The translations under genes and the position numbers were made by a program. This document shows positions 7,363 to 14,782 of a stretch of DNA of 64,000 bases, one piece after another (within the stretch, counting starts at the first letter, position 1; each line of letters starts with the position of its first letter). The notes under the pieces are model-generated. The model made no database searches. It was not told where the DNA came from and was given only the letters and a program-made list of their open reading frames with translations. This stretch comes from an uncultured Opitutales bacterium (lineage in GTDB: Bacteria; Verrucomicrobiota; Verrucomicrobiia; Opitutales; Intestinicryptomonadaceae). Location of the stretch: contig CALXQW010000003.1 of the NCBI GenBank assembly GCA_944390805.1, forward strand, positions 27,797 to 91,796, read 5' to 3'.

Positions 7363-9186
7363 ATGAGAGGTGTATCTCTTAAAATTCTGCGGATTTTCCG
7401 CATAGTGTTTGCACTTGCGTTCTTTATATTTATAAGCGCGCAGTTTGTGGATGTGTACAATGATCTGCCAAAATGGTATTATAAGTATAATCCGGCTTGG
7501 GTACAGTTTACGCCGTCGTTCTTAAGGGCGGTCTCGGGTGGAGCGCTTGCGTCGGCATGGGTGTTTATATCGCTGATTTTATTGACGATTATATTCGGAA
7601 GGGCGTATTGCTCTTTCTTGTGCCCGTTTGGAATATTGTCTGATATTCTAAGAAGAATAGCTCTATTGCCGTCGCGTTTGCCTCTTGTGAAAAACTCGGC
7701 TTTTGGCAAAAAGTGCGGGAGACTCTTCGGGAAGATGTTCTATGCTCCGGCAAGAAACATTCTTAGAGGGGTTTTTCTTGTTCTTGCAATATTCTTTGTG
7801 TCAATGGGGTGGACTGCGCTTTTGGGGTTTATAGATCCATATTCTCTCTTTGGTAAGGTTGCTGGAGGTTTGTTGCATACGGCGTCGGGATATGCAGCCA
7901 ATATTCTCAGCGGAATATTTTATAATTTTGGAATATATTCCATAGAACCAACAGCCGGATCTGTTTCTATACCCGTTATTGCGTTTTTGATTTCCCTATT
8001 TATTCTCATAGGGCTTTTTGTAGCAAGCGCCCTTAGGGGAAGAATATTTTGCAATACGATTTGTCCCGTAGGAACGTTCTTAGGCCTATTGGGAAAAGTT
8101 TCCGTATTTAAAATGCGCATAGACGATGCTGCATGTGTAAAATGTGGAATGTGCGCAAGGGAGTGCAAGGCCCAGTGCATAGATTTTAAAAATAAAACGA
8201 TAGATGCTTCAAGGTGTGTAGATTGTTTTAATTGCGCCTCAGTATGCCGCAAAGATGCTATATATTTCGGAATAGGAAAGTTTGGCAATCTTGGCCGGCA
8301 AAAAAAAACTCTAAATAATGTTGGAGATGGCAATAGAGACTCAGTCAAGGAGAAGAAAGGAGTGCCGGGCTTTTCTCTTAACTCGGGTAGGCGCGCATTT
8401 TTTTCAAGGTCTTTTGGCTTTGGGTTGTCCATACTTGGAGCTGCTCGTGCGGAGGCTAAGGGCAATGGCATGCGCCGTAGAAAGCATCTTGGCAAGAATG
8501 CCTGCAAAGATGAAATTTCTCCATTTTCTCTTCCCGGTAATAGACCAGATAAGAGACTGACTGTTCCTGCGGGTGCTATCAGCATTGATAATTTTCTTGA
8601 GCATTGCACAGGCTGTCAGATTTGTGTTGCCGCCTGTAAAGCGCACATATTAAAGCCGTCGATAGGGGAATACGGCCTTGCCGGATTTATGCAGCCGTTT
8701 ATGGATTATTCAGCCGGATTTTGCCTGGATACCTGCCATGACTGTTCAAAGATATGTCCGACGGGCGCAATACGGTTTGTGTCTAAAGCCGAAAAACGCC
8801 TGATAAAGATAGGTACTGCGATTTTCGACGAAGATTTATGCGTTGTAAAGCGCGACGGCACAGACTGTTCGGCATGCGGTGAACATTGTCCGGCTCAGGC
8901 AATAGAGATGCTGCCCTTCGGTAAGAAAGAGTTAAATTTGTATATACCGCATGTTCATAAGGAAGTTTGCATAGGATGCGGAGCTTGTGAATACGTCTGT
9001 CCGGTAGTTCCACATAAGGCTATAGTTGTGCGCGGCATAGCGGTTCATCGTCCGTCGAAGGTTTTTAATGACAATATGCGCATATATAAACCAGAGCTTG
9101 AATCGGCAAAGGAGGTGCCGGAAAAATCCACGTCTGGAGGCGATGTAAAGAAGGGAACATCAAGTTCAAATCCATTCCCATTCTGA
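7363..9186 (+). CDS. Membrane polyferredoxin (NapH-like) fused to NapG/NapF-like ferredoxin domains
   Basis: 607 residues. The N-terminal half has about five membrane helices (roughly 11-30, 58-78, 136-156, 200-222 and a central amphipathic one), with the paired motifs AYCSFLCPFG (81-90) and FCNTICPVG (229-237) typical of NapH/YccM-like electron-transfer proteins. Two 4Fe-4S motifs follow (Cys259-Cys269 and Cys285-Cys295). A linker then carries SGRRAFFSRSFGFGLSILGA (341-360), which looks like a Tat signal. Four more Cys clusters follow at 415-425, 454-465, 493-509 and 536-546. Coupled to the DUF362 gene, it likely moves electrons between quinol or cytoplasmic donors and that exported partner. 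The topology of the C-terminal half is inferred. Confidence 0.85.
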   Translation: MRGVSLKILRIFRIVFALAFFIFISAQFVDVYNDLPKWYYKYNPAWVQFTPSFLRAVSGGALASAWVFISLILLTIIFGRAYCSFLCPFGILSDILRRIALLPSRLPLVKNSAFGKKCGRLFGKMFYAPARNILRGVFLVLAIFFVSMGWTALLGFIDPYSLFGKVAGGLLHTASGYAANILSGIFYNFGIYSIEPTAGSVSIPVIAFLISLFILIGLFVASALRGRIFCNTICPVGTFLGLLGKVSVFKMRIDDAACVKCGMCARECKAQCIDFKNKTIDASRCVDCFNCASVCRKDAIYFGIGKFGNLGRQKKTLNNVGDGNRDSVKEKKGVPGFSLNSGRRAFFSRSFGFGLSILGAARAEAKGNGMRRRKHLGKNACKDEISPFSLPGNRPDKRLTVPAGAISIDNFLEHCTGCQICVAACKAHILKPSIGEYGLAGFMQPFMDYSAGFCLDTCHDCSKICPTGAIRFVSKAEKRLIKIGTAIFDEDLCVVKRDGTDCSACGEHCPAQAIEMLPFGKKELNLYIPHVHKEVCIGCGACEYVCPVVPHKAIVVRGIAVHRPSKVFNDNMRIYKPELESAKEVPEKSTSGGDVKKGTSSSNPFPF

Positions 9187-9284
9187 AATATAATACAGCT
9201 ACTTTTAGGTTTTTTCTCTCTGGATTTTTATCTATAGGGAGATTTTAGCAGTATAATAATATTATATGTGCGCGGTATAGATTT

Positions 9285-9306
9285 ACCCCATGAGGGGTGT
9301 TTTTTA
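9285..9306 (+). terminator. Possible terminator after the polyferredoxin gene
   Basis: Short hairpin ACCCC-ATGA-GGGGT followed by GTTTTTT. The stem is only five pairs, so support is moderate. Confidence 0.55.
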
Positions 9307-9347
9307 TTTCTTGCGCGGAAATGAATTTTTAAATTTTATCTGTCCTT

Positions 9348-10259
9348 ATGAAATCATTGAAGGTTTTAACTTTGTTGTTTTTGTCGGTCGTAGCGGCGTT
9401 TGCGGTGCTTTCCGCAAAGGAGATGCGCGTGCTTGGCATAGGAAATTCATTCACATGGAGCCTTGAAAGATATCTGCCGCAAGTTGCGGCCTCGGCACCC
9501 GATTGCAAACTTATATTCGACGTTGCCGGAGTTGGCGGATGCGAGCTTGAGCGCCATTGGCGCTATATAATAGAAGAGTCCAAAGATCCTTCCTTAAAAC
9601 ATTACAAGAAGGGCAAGGCATCGATGATGGAAATGCTCTCTAAGGAAAAATGGGATATGGTTGTAATTCAGCAGGCAAGCCATGAGAGCTGGAAGCCGGA
9701 GACGTATTTCCCGTATGCGTCAAATATTGCAAATTTTGTTAAGGAGAAGGTTCCGTCGGCAGAGATAGTGTTGCAGCAGACGTGGTCGTATAGGGCAGAT
9801 GATATGCGTCTGAAGAAGTGGGGCATAGACCAGACTCAGATGTACAATCTTGCACGCGCCGCTTATATAGAGGCGGCAAAGAAGCTAAATGTAAGGGTGA
9901 TTCCATCTGGAGATGCCGTGCAGATTGCAAGAAAGCAAAAGGGGATAAATTATGTTCCGCCTTCTGCGGAATATTTGAAGTCTTTAAAATATCCCGAGAA
10001 GATAAAGGATAACGACTGCATTGTGGGCAGATATACATGGAAAAAAGGCAAAGGTGGCAAATATACAATTCAGAAAGACACCATACACCTCAATCCGGCG
10101 GGGGAATATTTGCAGGCTTGCGTTTGGTTTGCATTCATATTTGACGAGCCCACAAGTAAGATAACTTTTAAGCCCGATTTCATGAGCCAGGCCGATGCTG
10201 ATCTCTTCAAGAAGGCTGCGCAGGAGGCTGTAGATTCTTTTAAGCAGGTAAAAAAGTAG
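9348..10259 (+). CDS. Secreted DUF4886 SGNH-like hydrolase
   Basis: 303 residues with a signal peptide (KSLKVLTLLFLSVVAAFAVLSA). The DUF4886 pattern is clear: the block I motif GIGNSFT with candidate nucleophile Ser34, the mid-protein VVIQQASHESW segment, and a C-terminal DTIHLNPAGEY block supplying the Asp/His pair. The family is part of the SGNH/GDSL esterase fold and is common near polysaccharide-degradation genes in Bacteroidota and Verrucomicrobiota, so deacylation of a glycan is the likely role; the true substrate is unknown. No good ribosome-binding site is visible upstream. The next gene starts a few bases after the stop. Confidence 0.85.
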   Translation: MKSLKVLTLLFLSVVAAFAVLSAKEMRVLGIGNSFTWSLERYLPQVAASAPDCKLIFDVAGVGGCELERHWRYIIEESKDPSLKHYKKGKASMMEMLSKEKWDMVVIQQASHESWKPETYFPYASNIANFVKEKVPSAEIVLQQTWSYRADDMRLKKWGIDQTQMYNLARAAYIEAAKKLNVRVIPSGDAVQIARKQKGINYVPPSAEYLKSLKYPEKIKDNDCIVGRYTWKKGKGGKYTIQKDTIHLNPAGEYLQACVWFAFIFDEPTSKITFKPDFMSQADADLFKKAAQEAVDSFKQVKK

Positions 10260-10265
10260 TCTTAT

Positions 10266-10775
10266 ATGGAATTGCAAAAAGTAGATATAAAGACCCTGGA
10301 CGAAAACTTTATAAAAAACATAGGGTTTGAGTACATGCTTGTCTGTTGCGGGAGGAAGAACTCCTTCAATATGATGACTGCCAGTTGGGGCGGTGTGGGT
10401 TTTGTGTGGAATAGACCCTGCGCATTTGTAATGATAAGGCCGGAGCGCTACACATATAAGTTTATGGAGGAAAACTCCGTCTTTACGCTCTCATTTTTGG
10501 GAAATAATAGGCATGCATACGCTGTGTGCGGGTCGAAGTCTGGTAGGGACATAGACAAGGCAAAAGAGGCATCTCTTACCCCTTTTGAAACTCCAGAGGG
10601 AGCGGTTTCTTTCGATGAGGCAAGGCTTGTTCTTGTGTGCCGTAAAATTTATGCGGACGACATGAAAGAAAAATGCTTTCTGGACAATTCCGTATGTTCC
10701 TCATGGTACGGAGGCAAGCACGGCGGATTCCACAAGCTTTATATTTCGGAGATTCTCTCCGCATATACAAAATAA
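10266..10775 (+). CDS. Flavin reductase-like domain protein
   Basis: 169 residues, cytoplasmic, no signal. It matches the FMN-binding split-barrel flavin reductase family: NSFNMMTASWGGVGF near the N-terminus (FMN phosphate/isoalloxazine region), a RPERYTYKFMEEN segment and FTLSFLG. Members reduce flavins with NAD(P)H or bind FMN as small redox proteins. It starts seven bases after the DUF4886 gene, so the two are probably co-transcribed even though one product is exported and the other is not. Confidence in the fold is high; the reaction is uncertain. Confidence 0.85.
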   Translation: MELQKVDIKTLDENFIKNIGFEYMLVCCGRKNSFNMMTASWGGVGFVWNRPCAFVMIRPERYTYKFMEENSVFTLSFLGNNRHAYAVCGSKSGRDIDKAKEASLTPFETPEGAVSFDEARLVLVCRKIYADDMKEKCFLDNSVCSSWYGGKHGGFHKLYISEILSAYTK

Positions 10776-10815
10776 TCCTCTGTTGCTAAAAAGAACATAT
10801 ATTTTGTTTTATGTT

Positions 10816-10844
10816 GCGCGCATCTTTACGGTGCGCGTTTTTTT
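10816..10844 (+). terminator. Rho-independent terminator
   Basis: CGCGCA (10817-10822) pairs with TGCGCG (10832-10837), then a run of T. It ends the DUF4886/flavin reductase transcript. Confidence 0.75.
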
Positions 10845-10968
10845 GTTTTAACACTATTGTTGATTAAATTATTTTGTGGCTGATATATGCGGGTTTAGAG
10901 CGGTACAATTCTTTGGGAGAGTGCTATGTTTTTTAACGTAAAAAAGTTTTTATAAAAAAGCTTGCAAC

Positions 10969-11008
10969 TTCAAAATATAGGGTATAGGGGTATCCCCTAT
11001 ATTTTGAA
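10969..11008. promoter_or_regulatory. CsoR operator, nested palindrome
   Basis: Perfect 14-base arms (TTCAAAATATAGGG at 10969-10982 and its complement at 10995-11008) enclose a second perfect palindrome, TATAGGGG-TAT-CCCCTATA (10983-11001). G-tract/C-tract pairs of this form are the known operator style of CsoR-family repressors. It ends 11 bases before the csoR start codon and overlaps the likely promoter, so autorepression of the csoR-ATPase operon is expected. Confidence 0.8.
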
Positions 11009-11019
11009 AAGGAAAATTT

Positions 11020-11289
11020 ATGAAGTGCAGGGACGAATCTGAAAAGAAGGCAATAATATCTCGGTTAAAGCGCATAGAGGGGCAGATAAAGGGGCTTCAG
11101 AATATGGTTGAAACCGACAAGGAGTGCATAGACATACTTCGCCAGATAAACTCTGTTTCTGGGGCCTTAAAGGGGTTGTGGGTAAAAATATTAAACGACC
11201 ATCTGCGCGGTTGCATAGCAGGGGCTCTCATGCACCAAGACGAGCGTCTTTTGGACGAACTGGTTGAACATTTAAAGAAGGTAAGGTAA
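11020..11289 (+). CDS. csoR: CsoR-family metal-sensing repressor
   Basis: 89-residue all-helical DUF156 protein. It carries the copper-type ligand set Cys36-His61-Cys65 (ECIDIL and NDHLRGC), the same spacing as Mycobacterium tuberculosis CsoR, which points to Cu(I) rather than Ni/Co (RcnR has an N-terminal His) or persulfide sensing (CstR lacks the His). The N-terminal KRIEGQIKGL helix is the DNA-contact region. It has a good ribosome site (AAGGAAAA). Four bases after its stop comes the P-type ATPase, with a strong palindromic operator upstream, so it most likely represses its own operon until metal is bound. Confidence 0.92.
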   Translation: MKCRDESEKKAIISRLKRIEGQIKGLQNMVETDKECIDILRQINSVSGALKGLWVKILNDHLRGCIAGALMHQDERLLDELVEHLKKVR

Positions 11290-11293
11290 GGAT

Positions 11294-13579
11294 ATGAAAA
11301 ATTCCGATGCAAATGATATTGATTGCTGCTGCCGCAAAGCGAATGCAGAAAGTAAAATCTCAAATAAGGCTGGCTGTGAAGACGGCTCCAATAAGTCTTG
11401 CTGTTGCGGAGAGAATGCAAGAAAAGATGATGTGGAGCGCTCTTATATTTCAAATAAAGAAGTAGCTTCTTGTTGCTGTAAGAGTAGTGGAGAAGAAACT
11501 AAGAAAAGATCAGATTGCTGTTGCAACTCAGATAGTAAAAAGAGAGAGCATTGTTGTCATGAATCAGCTTCGGATACTGAAAATAAAAAAGGATGTTGCC
11601 ATTGCTGTTCCGATGGAAGTTCAGATAATGGGAAATCTCATGGATGCTGCGGTTGCTCTGGGGCGGAATCAAAAGGGATCTTAAGCGAATCCGCAAAGCT
11701 GTGGATCTCCGGATTTTCGCTTGTGGCAAGCATTGCCGTTTGGCAGTTTGAGATTCCATGGCTGTATCTGCCTTATACAGACCCCGCATGGGTGGCTGTA
11801 TTGCTCTGTGCATTTCCTATATATAAGAGTGCGTTCAATTCTCTTTTTAAAGAGAGGCGCATTACAAGTGCACTTCTTGTAAGTTCGGCGATGACTGCGG
11901 CGTTTGTCTTGCAGATACTATCGCTTGCTGGGTTCGATTCTCACGGAGCCTGCTCTGAAAGCTACATACTGGTGGTTGCTGAGATAGCGTTCCTTATGGC
12001 GCTTGGAGAATGGATTGAAGACAGAACTGTAAGAAAATCGAGAAGCGGCATAGAGGCCTTAGGAAAGCTAATGCCCATAACCGCATTTGTAAAGCGCGGC
12101 GGAAATATGCAGGAAGTTCCAGTCGCGGAGGTGTCTAAGGGAGAGCTTGTATGTGTAAAGCCAAATGCTATGTTCCCAGTAGATGGTGTGATTGTAAGCG
12201 GCAGCACGAGTGTTGACGAATCAAACATGACCGGAGAGAGCATTCCTGTGGACAAGTCTTGCGGAGACTCTGTTCTGGGTGGAACTTTAAACACCTCTGG
12301 ATATGTTGAAATAAGGGCGACAAATTCTGCCGACGAAAGTGCTCTATCAAAGCTTGTAAAGATAGTTGAGGAGGCCGAAGGCAAAAAGGCGCCTATATCG
12401 AGAATAGCCGACAGATGGGCATCGCGCATAGTTCCAGCCGCCATAATAACGTCTGTTTTGGTGTTCCTCTGTGCGTATTTTGTATTTGGACTTTACTGGA
12501 TGGAAGCTCTTGTTAGGGCGGCTACAATACTTGTTGTATTCTGCCCATGCGCATTTGTGCTTGCAACGCCCACCGCGATTGCTGCGGGGCTTGGCAATGC
12601 GGCAAAGAGAGGCATCTTGGTAAAAAGCGGAGCGGCCATGGAAAAGATGGCATCTGTAGGTTCTGTGTATTTCGACAAAACCGGAACTCTCACAAAAGGG
12701 CTTGTGCGTGTTAACGAGGTTTTCTCGCCCGAACTGGATGAAAAAGAATTGTTGCGCTACGCAGCTTGCGCTGAGTCTATGTCAACACATCCTATAGCTC
12801 GTGCGATAATCGAATACGCAAAGATGCAGGGTGTAAACGCAGGCGAAGTTTCTCAAATGCGTTCTCTTACTGGCTTGGGAGTTGAGGCTGTAGTGGGCGG
12901 TATAAAAGTTGAGGTTTTAAAGTTTGATTCCGCAGACGAATCTTTAAGCTCGTGCCGCAAATTTGCCGCTGAATCTTTCAGCAACGGAAGAACTGTAGCT
13001 TGCGTTAAGGCTGACGGAAAGTTCATTGGGGCCTTTGCGCTTTCGGACACTCCGCGCGAAAGTTCCGCAGAGGCAATAGGCAGCCTTTCATCATTCGGAT
13101 ACGGTTGTGCCATGCTCAGTGGGGACAATTTCCAGGCGGCAAGTGCTGTTGCTAAAAACCTTGGCATATCCAAAGTTTTTGCACCATTAAAACCAGAGGA
13201 AAAACAAAACATCATACACTCGGCACAGGAGAAGGGCGAGAAGATATGTTTTGTTGGAGACGGCGTAAACGACGCTCCCGCTCTTGCCCTTGCAGATGTC
13301 TCAATTGCCATAGCCGACCTGAAAAACGATATTGCCGTAGAGACTGCCGAAGTTTCCCTAATCGGGGCCGACTTGCGTAAAATTCCAGCAATACTGCGCT
13401 TTTCAAAAAGCGTAATGCGCACGATAAAGGGCAATATAACGTTTTCTATCTGCTTTAACTTCTGCGCAATATTGCTTGCTCTATTTGGGTTTCTGTCGCC
13501 AGTGGGTGGGGCGGTTTTACACAACGCCTCAAGCGTCATAGTGGTTCTAAATTCAGCAAGGCTACTTAAGAAGAAATAG
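11294..13579 (+). CDS. P1B-type heavy-metal ATPase with Cys-cluster N-terminal tail (probable Cu(I) exporter)
   Basis: 761 residues. All P1B motifs are present: TGES (313-316), the membrane metal motif CPC (417-419), phosphorylation site DKTGT (Asp461), the HP locus (499-500) and GDGVNDAP near the C-terminus. The last membrane helix reads HNASSVIVVLNSARL, unlike both classical CopA (MAFSSVSVVTN) and ZntA (HDGSTVLVTLN). Instead of a folded HMA/CxxC domain, residues 1-121 are hydrophilic and hold 22 Cys in CCC and CC clusters with Ser/Lys/Glu/Asp spacers, resembling a metallothionein. The operon partner CsoR suggests Cu(I) efflux from the cytoplasm; other thiophilic metals are possible. The terminator follows 25 bases after the stop. 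Confidence 0.92.
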   Translation: MKNSDANDIDCCCRKANAESKISNKAGCEDGSNKSCCCGENARKDDVERSYISNKEVASCCCKSSGEETKKRSDCCCNSDSKKREHCCHESASDTENKKGCCHCCSDGSSDNGKSHGCCGCSGAESKGILSESAKLWISGFSLVASIAVWQFEIPWLYLPYTDPAWVAVLLCAFPIYKSAFNSLFKERRITSALLVSSAMTAAFVLQILSLAGFDSHGACSESYILVVAEIAFLMALGEWIEDRTVRKSRSGIEALGKLMPITAFVKRGGNMQEVPVAEVSKGELVCVKPNAMFPVDGVIVSGSTSVDESNMTGESIPVDKSCGDSVLGGTLNTSGYVEIRATNSADESALSKLVKIVEEAEGKKAPISRIADRWASRIVPAAIITSVLVFLCAYFVFGLYWMEALVRAATILVVFCPCAFVLATPTAIAAGLGNAAKRGILVKSGAAMEKMASVGSVYFDKTGTLTKGLVRVNEVFSPELDEKELLRYAACAESMSTHPIARAIIEYAKMQGVNAGEVSQMRSLTGLGVEAVVGGIKVEVLKFDSADESLSSCRKFAAESFSNGRTVACVKADGKFIGAFALSDTPRESSAEAIGSLSSFGYGCAMLSGDNFQAASAVAKNLGISKVFAPLKPEEKQNIIHSAQEKGEKICFVGDGVNDAPALALADVSIAIADLKNDIAVETAEVSLIGADLRKIPAILRFSKSVMRTIKGNITFSICFNFCAILLALFGFLSPVGGAVLHNASSVIVVLNSARLLKKK

Positions 13580-13603
13580 AACCTGCGCACCTTATTATAA
13601 ATC

Positions 13604-13649
13604 AATCCGCCGGGAACTGAGAAATTTCTCTTACTGGCGGATTTTTTTT
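13604..13649 (+). terminator. Terminator of the csoR-ATPase operon
   Basis: AATCCGCC (13604-13611) pairs with GGCGGATT (13636-13643); inner AGAAATTTCT adds pairing; a T run follows. Confidence 0.75.
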
Positions 13650-13912
13650 ATATGTATACGTTATAACAGATATATTGATATATCTTACTTTGGGAAATAA
13701 TGCCATAGTCTTGAAAAATTGGCGTAGCTGATTAAGTGGTGGCTATGTTATCAGGAATATTGGCAAGATAGGCAGATAAAATTCTTTACACATCAAATTT
13801 GTTGGATAATATCTCTTTATGTTGATTGGTTATCGATTTTTGAGAGGGGAGAACCTTAAAAATTTCCATCTTGCAATGTCTTTAGCCGTACAAATTTAAA
13901 CGGGGGAATATC
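13650..13912. other. Intergenic stretch upstream of the esterase
   Basis: AT-rich leader region before the esterase/GH106 pair. No ORF or RNA motif was recognised. A GGGGGAA ribosome site lies just before the next ATG. Confidence 0.5.
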
Positions 13913-14782
13913 ATGAAGAAATTTATATTGTCTATATTTATGGCGTCGGCGTTTTTTGCCGAATTATCCGCTCAAGATTTAGTCATGAATGTATGGGAGG
14001 GCGTCAAAATGCCTGGAAGCGCAACAGACGTTCCTCAAAGCGTAAACAAGTTCGGAGAGCCAATAAATATATCAAATCCTACTCTGTCTTTATACAAGGC
14101 AAAGTCCGACAAGCCCACTATAGCCGTACTGGTGTGTCCAGGCGGTGGATACAGAAATATGTGCGTAATTCATGAGGGCTCCGAGATTGTAAAATGGTTA
14201 AACTCGTGCGGAATAACTGCTGTTATGCTTCAGTACAGAACTCCGGACAACCGCATGGGCGCATTTCAAGATGCGCAGCGGGCTATGCGTATAATTCGCT
14301 CAAAGGCCAAAGAGTGGAATATAGATCCGTCTAAAATAGGCATGCTTGGTTTTAGCGCCGGAGGGCATCTTACGGCGCGCACAGCTACGGCGTTTAAGCA
14401 GAATTCCTATGAGCCTATAGATGCCATAGACAAAATTTCCCCGCGGCCAGATTTTGCCGTTTTAGTGTATCCGGCGTATCTTAGTTCGGATAAGAATTTT
14501 TCCATAGTGCCGGAAACCCCTGTAAGTGCAGATACTCCGCCCGTATTTATAACGCAGGCGCTCGACGATCCTTATGTTGACGCGGCATTCGCCTTCATAT
14601 TGGCCGCCAAGCGCGCTGGCGTTAAGGCCGACATACACCTTTACGCCGAGGGCAAGCACGGCAAGGGAGTCCGCCGCACCAAAGAACCCATGCGCGACTG
14701 GCCCATGCTCTGCGAGGAATGGATAAAATTCTACTTTGGCACACCCATGCCCTTTACCTACGACAAGACCGAAAGGAAATAG
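13913..14782 (+). CDS. Secreted alpha/beta-hydrolase (acetylxylan-esterase/BD-FAE-like)
   Basis: 289 residues with a signal peptide ending LSA before QDL. Alpha/beta-hydrolase fold: the oxyanion loop CPGGGYRNM (75-83), nucleophile elbow GFSAGG with Ser148, Asp218/219 in ALDDP, and His249 in EGKHG. The shape is that of small carbohydrate esterases that remove acetyl or feruloyl groups from plant polysaccharides. Its stop codon is followed immediately by the start codon of the GH106-type rhamnosidase, so it likely deacylates the same polysaccharide in the periplasm or at the surface. The precise bond cut is inferred. Confidence 0.88.
   Translation: MKKFILSIFMASAFFAELSAQDLVMNVWEGVKMPGSATDVPQSVNKFGEPINISNPTLSLYKAKSDKPTIAVLVCPGGGYRNMCVIHEGSEIVKWLNSCGITAVMLQYRTPDNRMGAFQDAQRAMRIIRSKAKEWNIDPSKIGMLGFSAGGHLTARTATAFKQNSYEPIDAIDKISPRPDFAVLVYPAYLSSDKNFSIVPETPVSADTPPVFITQALDDPYVDAAFAFILAAKRAGVKADIHLYAEGKHGKGVRRTKEPMRDWPMLCEEWIKFYFGTPMPFTYDKTERK

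Noticed and set aside
11300..11660. Frameshift or misassembly as the cause of the Cys-rich ATPase N-terminus
   Set aside because: The reading frame is continuous from a start with normal spacing to csoR, and the Cys codons are mixed TGT and TGC rather than a simple repeat; still worth confirming by reads.
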